Positions 1 to 5,742 of a DNA stretch of 7,036 bases are shown in pieces. The DNA is from an uncultured Oscillospiraceae bacterium (GTDB taxonomy: Bacteria > Bacillota > Clostridia > Oscillospirales > Oscillospiraceae), in the NCBI GenBank assembly GCA_934621665.1, contig CAKTUT010000092.1, positions 1-7,036 on the forward strand, written 5' to 3'. Both the position numbers and the translations under genes were made by a program. The notes beneath the pieces were generated by a model. The model did not search any database. It saw only the letters and a program-made list of their open reading frames with translations, and was not told the origin of the DNA. The first letter of the stretch is position 1. Each line of letters opens with the position of its first letter.

Positions 1-602
1 GCGGTGGTGAAATGCTTGGACTGGCAGAAGCTGAAGCAGCCGACGTTGCCGATGGTGCCGACGGAGCGGCCGTTATACTTGCCGCCGATGGCCTGCGCGC
101 AGTCCTCAATGACGTACAGATTGTGCTTCTTCGCGATGTCCATGATGCGGCCCATGTCGCAGACAACGCCGTACAGGTGAACAACAACGATGCCCTTGGT
201 GCGGTCGTTGATTTTGCGCTCGATATCGTCCGGGTCAATGGTGTGGTCGGGGGTCACGTCGCAGAAAACGGGAATTGCGCCGGCCTGAACGATTGCGTAG
301 GACGAAGCGATAAACGAATAGGACGGAACGAGCACCTCATCGCCAGGGCCGATGCCAAGCGAGGAGATACCGATGTGCAGTGCGGCCGTGCCGCAGGAGC
401 AGGAGATTGCCATCGTTGCACCGGACCACTGGCGGAACTTTTCTTCAAATTCCATGCCCTTTTTGCCGGTCCAGTAGCTGACAAGACCGGAGTCCATCGC
501 GTCGGCCATGTCCTGCTTGGTTTTGGGGTCAAACTGCGGCCACATCGGGAAGCCGAGCTCGGCGACGCCTGCGCCGTTCATTGCGAGTTCTTTTTTATCC
601 AT
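1..602 (-). CDS. DegT/DnrJ/EryC1/StrS-family PLP-dependent sugar aminotransferase (partial, 3' end off the window)
   Basis: This gene reads leftward from an ATG at 602 and stays open to base 1, giving 200 complete codons of a family that usually has about 370-420. The start is supported by GAGGTG at 609-614, six bases upstream. The translation shows the family landmarks: YWTGKKG near residues 43-49, the SCGTAALH phosphate-loop region near 69-76, GDEVLVPSYSFIAS at 87-100, VHLYG at 141-145, VIEDCAQA at 164-171 (Asp167 should pair with the PLP pyridine nitrogen) and CFSFCQSKHFTT at 189-200, where Lys196 is the expected Schiff-base lysine. Such enzymes transaminate keto-sugars or keto-cyclitols, usually from glutamate or glutamine, in the cytosol. 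The substrate cannot be told from this part. It stands divergent to a ROK repressor, which suggests a regulated sugar or aminosugar gene set continuing leftward. The family call is firm; the pathway is unknown. Confidence 0.93.
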   Translation of the reverse strand, partial: MDKKELAMNGAGVAELGFPMWPQFDPKTKQDMADAMDSGLVSYWTGKKGMEFEEKFRQWSGATMAISCSCGTAALHIGISSLGIGPGDEVLVPSYSFIASSYAIVQAGAIPVFCDVTPDHTIDPDDIERKINDRTKGIVVVHLYGVVCDMGRIMDIAKKHNLYVIEDCAQAIGGKYNGRSVGTIGNVGCFSFCQSKHFTT

Positions 603-643
603 TTCTTACACCTCATAATTAAAATTTGAATTCTGATTCGTTT

Positions 644-658
644 GCAGCAACCGGCTGC
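644..658 (-). other. Small predicted hairpin in the aminotransferase 5' leader
   Basis: GCAGC (644-648) and GCTGC (654-658) can pair around a 5-base loop in the leader RNA of the leftward gene. The stem is only five base pairs and no U-run follows it, so it does not look like a terminator. It could be a minor mRNA structure or chance. Confidence 0.25.
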
Positions 659-676
659 TTGTCTTTCCAAAAACAA
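659..676. repeat. Imperfect palindrome at the predicted start site of the leftward transcript
   Basis: TTGTCTTT (659-666) and AAAAACAA (669-676) form 8-base arms with one mismatch and a CC centre. The element spans the predicted transcription start of the aminotransferase gene and touches its -10. It could be a second operator or chance in an AT-rich stretch. It does not share the half-site of the 690-714 repeat. Confidence 0.3.
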
Positions 677-703
677 CATAACGCGAGATAATTATTTTGT
701 CCA
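675..703 (-). promoter_or_regulatory. Predicted leftward sigma-A promoter of the aminotransferase gene
   Basis: Read on the minus strand there is TGGACA (plus-strand 698-703) as the -35 element, a 17-base spacer, and TATGTT (675-680) as the -10 element. This predicts a start near 668 and a leader of about 65 bases before the ATG at 602. The -35 hexamer lies inside the 690-714 inverted repeat, so a protein bound there would block RNA polymerase. The -10 is imperfect (four of six). No transcript evidence is available. Confidence 0.6.
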
Positions 704-714
704 CTAAAATAATT
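690..714. promoter_or_regulatory. Inverted repeat, candidate ROK repressor operator
   Basis: Perfect 9-base arms, AATTATTTT (690-698) and AAAATAATT (706-714), flank a 7-base spacer, GTCCACT. AT-rich palindromes with TTATTTT/AAAATAA-like half-sites fit the general look of operators of the NagC/Mlc/XylR (ROK) family. The site lies between the ROK gene and the divergent aminotransferase gene and covers the -35 element of the latter. I infer that the adjacent ROK protein binds here and represses the leftward gene. No similar arms are present in front of pyrC. Confidence 0.6.
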
Positions 715-759
715 CGAGCAAAATTGAGAATTTACGCACCGGTCGGAGCAGCGGCAGGC

Positions 760-788
760 TTGCATTCTGTGCACAGCTGTGCTAGATT
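760..788 (+). promoter_or_regulatory. Predicted promoter of the ROK regulator gene
   Basis: TTGCAT (760-765), a 17-base spacer and TAGATT (783-788) form a weak -35/-10 pair. The -10 is preceded by TGC, giving an extended -10 (TGCTAGATT) that can make up for the poor -35. The predicted start near 795 would give a leader of about 33 bases before the ATG at 828. The spacer is filled by two overlapping palindromes at 767-782. Confidence 0.45.
767..782. repeat. Two overlapping perfect palindromes in the ROK promoter spacer
   Basis: CTGTGCACAG (767-776) and GCACAGCTGTGC (771-782) are both perfect palindromes, and they overlap by six bases. They occupy exactly the spacer between the proposed -35 and -10 elements of the ROK gene. 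A binding site for an autoregulatory or other protein is possible. The sequence differs from the AT-rich repeat at 690-714, so it need not be the same protein. Confidence 0.4.
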
Positions 789-819
789 AGCCATGATAGA
801 ACAATTTTCGGCAGGGGAG

Positions 820-851
820 GGGCGGATATGCTTCAGATTCGGGCGGATATG
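820..851 (+). repeat. 11-base direct repeat around the ROK start codon
   Basis: GGGCGGATATG occurs at 820-830 and again at 841-851, exactly 21 bases apart. Each copy ends in an in-frame ATG (828 and 849). The spacing of seven codons means that the repeat keeps the frame and offers a second possible start. Only the upstream copy has a purine-rich ribosome binding site at the right distance. Confidence 0.6.
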
Positions 852-2033
852 TCGCCGGCATCAAACCAGCAGCGCATAAAAAATCAGAACGCGACGCTGC
901 TGTTTGATCTTGTACGCCGCCTGTCTCCCATTTCGCGCGCGGCGTTGACAAAGACCTCGGGACTGTCGGCGGCCACGGTGACTGCACTCGTGGATGAGCT
1001 GCTGCAGGGCGGATGGCTGGTGGAGCTTGGCGCGGAGGCAAGCGGTGCGCGCGGACGGCGGCCGATCAATCTGGCGGTGAACGCGGCGCGCGGTGCGGTA
1101 GCAACGCTGGAGATTATTTCAGACGGTTTCATTCTGAGTGTTTACGACATTGGGCTCAGGCGGCTGACGCTTTTGCGCAGCGATATCCCTGCGGTGGCCA
1201 GTGCACCCATTGCAGTGCAGCTATACGCGCAGCTGCGGCATCTACAGCTGTCCGACGAGCAGCTGCTTGGCATTCATATTTTATATCCGGGGCTGATTGA
1301 CGCGGGAACGGGACGGTTGGGCTTCTCTGCCGTGATTCGAAGCTGGCAGCAGTGCTGCCCGACGCTTTTGCCGGATTTGCAGTCGGCGTTTCCGCGGGCA
1401 TATGTCATGCTTTCCAATAACGCCGCAGCGGTGGCGTATTCGGTTTTTACGCGGGATCTTGTGCAGCCGCAGCTGCCGCTGCTTGTCATGACGGTAAAGG
1501 AGGGCATTGACGCAGGAGTGGTGTTCCCGGGCGGGCGGAGCATTCCGCTGGAGGCAGGACACATTTCCATCGACCGGAACGGACCGATGTGCAACTGCGG
1601 CAACCGCGGCTGTCTTGAGACGCTTTGCTCCACCACAGCGCTTTTTGAACGGCTGCGCGCAGCCGGAGTTGACGTCAGCTATCAGGATACGTATGGCTCA
1701 GATCAAAATGAGACCGTCATGGGCGAAATTGCCGCGCGGTTTGCAGCCGGCGACACGGCCGTTACAGCTTGCCTGCGCAGCTATGGTCAGGATCTGTGCT
1801 GCGCGCTGGTATCGCTTGTCAATCTGCTTGATGTGCGTACCATCCGGCTGGGCGGTCTGCTGCATCTGCTGGGCGAGCCGTTTGCGCAGCTGCTGCGCCA
1901 GACGCTTGCGGCAGACTATCATATTTTGACCAGCGCCAAGCAGCTCGATATCCGGCTGTTTGACTGCCAGTATGAGGATGCGCGCAAGGCGGCCGTCATG
2001 CAGACGCTGGAGGCAATTTTCTCTGCGCACTGA
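828..2033 (+). CDS. ROK-family (NagC/XylR-type) transcriptional repressor
   Basis: This 401-residue protein has the usual length and layout of a ROK regulator. A winged helix-turn-helix occupies about residues 32-66 (SRAALTKTSGLSAATVTALV), followed by the wing motif GRRPINLAVN at 76-85, and then an actin-like ROK domain. The ROK signature is clear: EAGH at 242-245 and CNCGNRGCLE at 255-264, giving the structural zinc ligands His245, Cys255, Cys257 and Cys262. The kinase ATP motif is absent and the usual catalytic Asp region reads SNNAAA (196-201), so it should bind a sugar effector without phosphorylating it. The start at 828 is chosen because AGGGGAGG (813-820) lies seven bases upstream; an in-frame ATG at 849 lacks as good a site. 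The protein most likely controls the divergent aminotransferase gene and perhaps itself. No convincing terminator follows the gene, so some read-through into the pyr genes is possible. The effector is unknown. Confidence 0.93.
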   Translation: MLQIRADMSPASNQQRIKNQNATLLFDLVRRLSPISRAALTKTSGLSAATVTALVDELLQGGWLVELGAEASGARGRRPINLAVNAARGAVATLEIISDGFILSVYDIGLRRLTLLRSDIPAVASAPIAVQLYAQLRHLQLSDEQLLGIHILYPGLIDAGTGRLGFSAVIRSWQQCCPTLLPDLQSAFPRAYVMLSNNAAAVAYSVFTRDLVQPQLPLLVMTVKEGIDAGVVFPGGRSIPLEAGHISIDRNGPMCNCGNRGCLETLCSTTALFERLRAAGVDVSYQDTYGSDQNETVMGEIAARFAAGDTAVTACLRSYGQDLCCALVSLVNLLDVRTIRLGGLLHLLGEPFAQLLRQTLAADYHILTSAKQLDIRLFDCQYEDARKAAVMQTLEAIFSAH

Positions 2034-2081
2034 CGCAAAACTGCATTTTTCTATTTTTATGGCCGGAGTTGGAAAAAGTCC

Positions 2082-2110
2082 TTGACTTCCCGTACAATAT
2101 CTCTTATAAT
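2082..2110 (+). promoter_or_regulatory. Strong sigma-A promoter of the pyr operon
   Basis: TTGACT (2082-2087), a 17-base spacer and a perfect TATAAT (2105-2110) make a near-consensus housekeeping promoter. Transcription should begin around 2116-2118, leaving a leader of only about 21 bases before pyrC, most of which is the ribosome binding site (GGAGG, 2128-2132). There is no room for a PyrR-binding loop, antiterminator or riboswitch, so control, if any, must act at the promoter, on translation, or allosterically. Confidence 0.85.
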
Positions 2111-2137
2111 ACACCAAACCCGTAAAAGGAGGATACA

Positions 2138-3412
2138 ATGATGCGGTATCGACTGAAGAATGCACAGCTTCTTGTAAATGGCGCACTTTGTTCCGTGGAA
2201 GTGTTTGTATCGGGCGGAAGAATTGTTTCCATTGGGAATCGTGTTTCCTGTCCTACGGATACTGTTTCTATTGATCTTCATAATGCTGTTTTATTTCCCG
2301 GTTTCGTTGATGTTCATGTACATCTTCGTGAGCCGGGATTTTCTTATAAGGAGACAATCCGCTCCGGGACGATGGCGGCGGCGCATGGCGGCTTTGCCCA
2401 TGTGGCGGCCATGCCAAACCTTGAGCCTGTGCCTGACTGCCGCGCATCGCTTGATGTGCAGCGGCGGCTGATTGACGAGTCGGCGGTGGTGCATGTGCAT
2501 CCCTACGGCGCGATTACTGTGGGCGAGCGGGGAGAGCAGCTTGCCGACCTTGCAGCCATGGCGTCCGATGTCATCGCGTTTTCCGATGACGGAAAAGGCG
2601 TGCAGAGTGAGACCATGATGCGCGAGGCCATGACGCAGTGCAAGCGTCTCGGCAAAATTCTGGCCGCACACTGCGAGGACAACAGCCTCCTGCGCGGCGG
2701 CTACATCCACGACGGCGCGTATGCGCGCGCACATGGCCACCGCGGCATCTGCTCGGAAAGCGAATGGAGTCAGATCGCGCGAGACGTAAGACTGGCCGAA
2801 GAAACCGGCTGCGCCTATCATGTGTGCCACGTATCGACGAAAGAGAGCGTGGAGATCATCCGCGCGGCAAAGCGGCGCGGCGTGGACGTGACGTGTGAGA
2901 CGGCGGCGCACTATCTGGCGTTTACGGACGCGGACTTGCAGGAGGACGGCCGGTTCAAGATGAATCCGCCGCTCCGCAGCGAGGCCGACCGCGCGGCGCT
3001 GATCGAGGGCATTCTGGACGGCACGATCGACATGCTCGTGACCGACCACGCGCCGCACAGCCGCGAGGAAAAATCGCGCGGCCTTGAAAAGAGCGCCATG
3101 GGTGTGGTGGGACTGGAAACATCGTTTGCCGCAGCATATACGTATCTGGTCAAGCCGGGCATTTTGCCGCTTGAAAAGCTGATCGACCTGATGCATGGCG
3201 CGCCGATGCGGCGCTTTGGCTGCGGGACGGCACTTGCCGAGGGACAGCCTGCCGATCTGACGGCATTTGATTTAAACGAACGCTACATCGTCGATCCTGA
3301 GAAATTCCTGACGATGGGGCGCGCCACGCCGTTTGCGGGAATGAAACTGACCGGTGCATGTAAAATGACGATGATTGACGGCAAAATCGTCTGGGAGGAG
3401 AAAGCGCATTGA
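2138..3412 (+). CDS. pyrC: Dihydroorotase, class I
   Basis: This 424-residue amidohydrolase closes N-carbamoyl-L-aspartate to L-dihydroorotate, the third step of UMP synthesis, in the cytosol. All expected metal and catalytic residues are visible: HVHLREPG (residues 60-67, with metal ligands His60 and His62 and substrate Arg64), FSDDGKGV with Asp150/Asp151, His178 in AAHCED, His231 in CHVSTKES, the KMNPPLRS loop at 274-281, and the catalytic Asp303 in TDHAPHS. The length is right for the bacterial class I enzyme. Tandem ATGs at 2138 and 2141 both follow GGAGG (2128-2132), by 5 and 8 bases, so the start may be one codon later. It is the first gene of the operon and overlaps pyrK by four bases. 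The first 70 or so codons are much more AT-rich than the rest. Confidence 0.97.
   Translation: MMRYRLKNAQLLVNGALCSVEVFVSGGRIVSIGNRVSCPTDTVSIDLHNAVLFPGFVDVHVHLREPGFSYKETIRSGTMAAAHGGFAHVAAMPNLEPVPDCRASLDVQRRLIDESAVVHVHPYGAITVGERGEQLADLAAMASDVIAFSDDGKGVQSETMMREAMTQCKRLGKILAAHCEDNSLLRGGYIHDGAYARAHGHRGICSESEWSQIARDVRLAEETGCAYHVCHVSTKESVEIIRAAKRRGVDVTCETAAHYLAFTDADLQEDGRFKMNPPLRSEADRAALIEGILDGTIDMLVTDHAPHSREEKSRGLEKSAMGVVGLETSFAAAYTYLVKPGILPLEKLIDLMHGAPMRRFGCGTALAEGQPADLTAFDLNERYIVDPEKFLTMGRATPFAGMKLTGACKMTMIDGKIVWEEKAH
3396..3411 (+). promoter_or_regulatory. Ribosome binding site and TTG start of pyrK
   Basis: AGGAG (3396-3400) lies eight bases before TTG (3409-3411), which overlaps the pyrC stop TGA (3410-3412). 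No ATG occurs in the pyrK frame until about residue 83, well inside the FAD domain, so the TTG is the only sensible start. The overlap suggests that ribosomes finishing pyrC re-initiate here. Confidence 0.8.
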
Positions 3413-4137
3413 TTGAGACTTCTTATACGGTAAATGAGAACTGCTGCCTTGTACCGGGCGTGTACCGGCTGCGTCTTGCGGGAGATACCTCGGCGATTAC
3501 CGCGCCGGGACAGTTTCTGGAGCTGAAGCTGCCGGGCTTTTATCTGCGCCGGCCGCTTTCGGTGTGCGACTGGGACGAGCGCGGCGTGACCATCCTCTAT
3601 AAGGTGGTTGGCGGCGGCACGGACTGGCTTTCCAAATGTGTGCCCGGAGACAAAATGGATGCGCTGAGCGGGCTTGGCAACGGATTTGATGTGAATGCGT
3701 GCGGCGATGTGACGCTTGTCATTGGCGGCGGTATCGGCGTGCCACCGATGTATGGTCTTGTAAAGTGTCTGCTGGCTGCCGGAAAAACGCCGGTTGCGAT
3801 TCTGGGCTTTAATACGGCGGATGAGTGCTTTTACGAGAATGAATTCCGGAAGCTCGGCGTGCGGACGATTGTCGCAACCGCCGACGGGAGCTATGGCGTG
3901 CGCGGCTTTGTAACTGATGCACTTCCAGAGCGCTATGACAGCTTCTGCGCCTGCGGGCCGCTTCCTATGCTGCGCGCGCTGTGCGGCGCGGCGGAAAAGC
4001 CAGGCTTTTTGAGCTTGGAGGCACGCATGGGCTGCGGCTTTGGCGCGTGCATGGGCTGCTCCATTCAGACGGCAAACGGCATGAAACGCGTCTGCAAGGA
4101 GGGGCCTGTGTTCCGAAAGGAGGAGCTGGTATGGTAA
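3409..4137 (+). CDS. pyrK: Dihydroorotate dehydrogenase B, electron-transfer subunit (FAD and 2Fe-2S)
   Basis: This 242-residue protein passes electrons from the FMN of PyrD through a 2Fe-2S cluster and FAD to NAD+. The N-terminal ferredoxin-reductase-like domain carries the FAD motif RRPLSV (47-52). The nucleotide-binding domain has IGGGIGVPPMYGL (105-117) and CGPLPML (182-188). The C-terminal cluster motif has Cys209, Cys214, Cys217 and Cys229 in the PyrK spacing C-x4-C-x2-C-x11-C. The length is close to that of characterised PyrK proteins. Translation starts at TTG inside the end of pyrC, and the gene overlaps pyrD by seven bases, as expected for subunits made in balance. The adjacent PyrD is the matching type 1B catalytic subunit, which supports the assignment over other sulfide-dehydrogenase-like homologues. 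Confidence 0.96.
   Translation: MIETSYTVNENCCLVPGVYRLRLAGDTSAITAPGQFLELKLPGFYLRRPLSVCDWDERGVTILYKVVGGGTDWLSKCVPGDKMDALSGLGNGFDVNACGDVTLVIGGGIGVPPMYGLVKCLLAAGKTPVAILGFNTADECFYENEFRKLGVRTIVATADGSYGVRGFVTDALPERYDSFCACGPLPMLRALCGAAEKPGFLSLEARMGCGFGACMGCSIQTANGMKRVCKEGPVFRKEELVW
4116..4133 (+). promoter_or_regulatory. Ribosome binding site that fixes the pyrD start
   Basis: AAAGGAGG (4116-4123) is a full anti-16S match seven bases before ATG 4131-4133. The pyrD frame is open further upstream, to about 3981, but that extension overlaps pyrK almost entirely and the family N-terminus matches only from 4131. The site lies inside the last codons of pyrK. Confidence 0.85.
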
Positions 4138-5048
4138 ATACGGCAGTAACGCTTTGCGGGATTGCGCTTGACAACCCGGTGATCCCGGCCAGCGGCACGT
4201 TCGGCTATGGATATGAATTTGCAGAGCTCTACGACATCAACTGCCTTGGAACGTTTTCCTTTAAGGGTACGACGCGCGAAATGCGCCCCGGCAACGCACA
4301 GCCGCGCATTGCCGAAATGGTGGGCGGAATGCTCAACGCTGTGGGTCTGCAAAACCCGGGCGTAGATGCGGTGATTGCGAATGAGCTGCCAAAGCTGAAG
4401 CCGGTATTTCACAAGCCGGTTATGGCAAATGTCAGCGGCTTTTCGATTGAGGAGTATGTGGAGGTCTGCCGCAAGCTCGACGCCTGCGAGCAGGTCGGCT
4501 GGCTGGAGGTCAACATTTCCTGCCCCAATGTGCACGGCGGCGGAATGAGCTTTGGCACGGACTCGAAAGCGGCGTATGCCGTCACACGGGCGGTAAAAGA
4601 TGCAGTCAGAAAGCCGGTGATCGTCAAGCTTTCGCCCAATGTCACGGACATTGCCGAAATTGCACGTGCGTGTGCGGACGCGGGCGCGGACGCGTTGAGT
4701 CTGATTAATACGGTGATGGGCATGCGCATCGACCTGCGCACAAGGCGGCCGCTGCTTGCAAATAAAACCGGCGGCATGTCAGGCGCGGCCATCTTCCCGC
4801 TGGCGGTGCGGATGGTTTGGCAGGTGTATGAGGCGGTAAAAATTCCAATTGTCGGCATGGGCGGCGTTCAGTCGGCGCAGGATGTGCTGGAGCTGATGCT
4901 GGCGGGCGCGACAGCGGTAGAGGTTGGTGCGGCCAATCTGGTCAATCCCTACGCCTGCCGCGATATCATCGCGCAGCTGCCGCAGACGATGGAGCGATAT
5001 AAAATAACAAATTTAACGGAAATCATAGGAGGCGCACACCATGGGTAA
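4131..5048 (+). CDS. pyrD: Dihydroorotate dehydrogenase B, catalytic subunit (class 1B, FMN)
   Basis: This 305-residue TIM-barrel flavoprotein oxidises dihydroorotate to orotate and hands the electrons to PyrK. Visible features are [13 protein letters not shown] (15-27), FKGTT with Lys45, GNAQPRI (54-60), LQNPGVD (73-79), [10 protein letters not shown] (128-137) with the catalytic Cys131 typical of class 1 enzymes, VKLSPN with Lys166, GGMSGAAI (214-221), and the FMN phosphate-binding [11 protein letters not shown] (242-252). Cysteine rather than serine as the base, together with the neighbouring pyrK, points to the NAD-linked 1B type. The length matches the family. The GGMSGAAI loop often reads GGLSGPAI in relatives, a mild change. 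The gene overlaps pyrK by seven bases and pyrF by eight. Confidence 0.97.
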   Translation: MVNTAVTLCGIALDNPVIPASGTFGYGYEFAELYDINCLGTFSFKGTTREMRPGNAQPRIAEMVGGMLNAVGLQNPGVDAVIANELPKLKPVFHKPVMANVSGFSIEEYVEVCRKLDACEQVGWLEVNISCPNVHGGGMSFGTDSKAAYAVTRAVKDAVRKPVIVKLSPNVTDIAEIARACADAGADALSLINTVMGMRIDLRTRRPLLANKTGGMSGAAIFPLAVRMVWQVYEAVKIPIVGMGGVQSAQDVLELMLAGATAVEVGAANLVNPYACRDIIAQLPQTMERYKITNLTEIIGGAHHG

Positions 5049-5739
5049 GGACGTCATTATTGCACTGGACTTTGACAGCAAGGAGAAAACACTTGCATTT
5101 CTTGACCGCTTCACGGGCGAAAAGCCGTTTGTGAAGATCGGCATGGAGCTTTTCTATGCGGAGGGACCGCAGATTGTCCGCGAGATTAAGGCAAGAGGAC
5201 ATAAAATCTTCCTTGACCTCAAGCTGCACGATATCCCGAATACGGTCAAAAAGGCCATGGCAGTTTTGTCCGGGCTGAACGTTGACATGGTGAATCTGCA
5301 CGCGGCAGGCACGCGCGCCATGATGACGGCGGCACTGGAGGGACTCACGCGCGCCGACGGCACGCGCCCGCTGCTCATCGCCGTGACGCAGCTGACCTCC
5401 ACCAGCCAGCAGAGCATGGAAGAGGAAATTGAAATTCACAAGCCGCTTGCCGATGTGGTCATTGATTATGCAAAAAACGCAGCGCTGGCCGGACTTGACG
5501 GCGTAGTCTGCTCGCCGCTGGAGGCCGGTAAGATTCATGAGGCCTGCTCCAAGACGTTTGTCACCGTGACACCCGGCATCCGCTTTGCCGACAGCAAAGC
5601 CGACGATCAGGTTCGCATCACCACACCCGCCAGAGCACGTGAGATCGGTTCGGACTATATCGTAGTCGGCCGCCCAATTACGCAGGCAGACGATCCGGTT
5701 GCGGCCTATCGCCGCTGTGTGGAAGAATTTGTGGGGTAA
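5041..5739 (+). CDS. pyrF: Orotidine 5'-phosphate decarboxylase
   Basis: This 232-residue TIM-barrel enzyme converts OMP to UMP, the last step of the pathway. The active-site set of the bacterial family is present: Asp10 in IALDF, Lys32 in VKIG, and [11 protein letters not shown] (59-69) carrying Asp59, Lys61 and Asp64. The phosphate-binding residues follow in TQLTST (116-121), TPGIR (177-181) and VVGRPIT (208-214, with Arg211). The size fits the short, Bacillus-type subfamily rather than the longer one of some other bacteria. AGGAGG (5027-5032) lies eight bases before the ATG, inside pyrD. The gene ends three bases before the HAD gene. Confidence 0.97.
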   Translation: MGKDVIIALDFDSKEKTLAFLDRFTGEKPFVKIGMELFYAEGPQIVREIKARGHKIFLDLKLHDIPNTVKKAMAVLSGLNVDMVNLHAAGTRAMMTAALEGLTRADGTRPLLIAVTQLTSTSQQSMEEEIEIHKPLADVVIDYAKNAALAGLDGVVCSPLEAGKIHEACSKTFVTVTPGIRFADSKADDQVRITTPARAREIGSDYIVVGRPITQADDPVAAYRRCVEEFVG

Positions 5740-5742
5740 GCA

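Noticed and set aside
12..629. 205-codon open frame on the + strand
   Set aside because: It lies opposite the aminotransferase, whose minus-strand translation carries the full DegT motif set. The plus-strand product is an Ala/Val/Asp-rich composition typical of an antisense frame.
2020..2060. Possible terminator after the ROK gene (TGCG/CGCA pairing followed by T-rich sequence)
   Set aside because: The best stem is about four base pairs and includes coding sequence, and the T-runs are interrupted and not directly adjacent, so it is not a convincing intrinsic terminator.
2111..2137. PyrR-binding attenuator or riboswitch in the pyr leader
   Set aside because: Only about 20 bases separate the predicted transcription start from the first codon and no stem-loop can be drawn.
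2034..2137. ROK protein as regulator of the pyr operon
   Set aside because: No copy of the AATTATTTT/AAAATAATT arms is present before pyrC, so adjacency alone is not enough.
1698..2186. 162-codon minus-strand frame covering the end of the ROK gene and the pyr promoter
   Set aside because: It runs through the ROK C-terminus and over a near-consensus opposite-strand promoter, and has no recognisable domain.
2291..3196. 301-codon open frame antisense to pyrC
   Set aside because: Long antisense frames are common opposite GC-rich genes. This one shows no recognisable domain, has a His/Arg/Ala-rich composition, and the + strand gene here is an unmistakable dihydroorotase.
3981..4130. N-terminal extension of the pyrD frame upstream of ATG 4131
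   Set aside because: The extension overlaps pyrK's cluster-binding end in another frame, has no family similarity, and a full ribosome binding site precedes the ATG at 4131.
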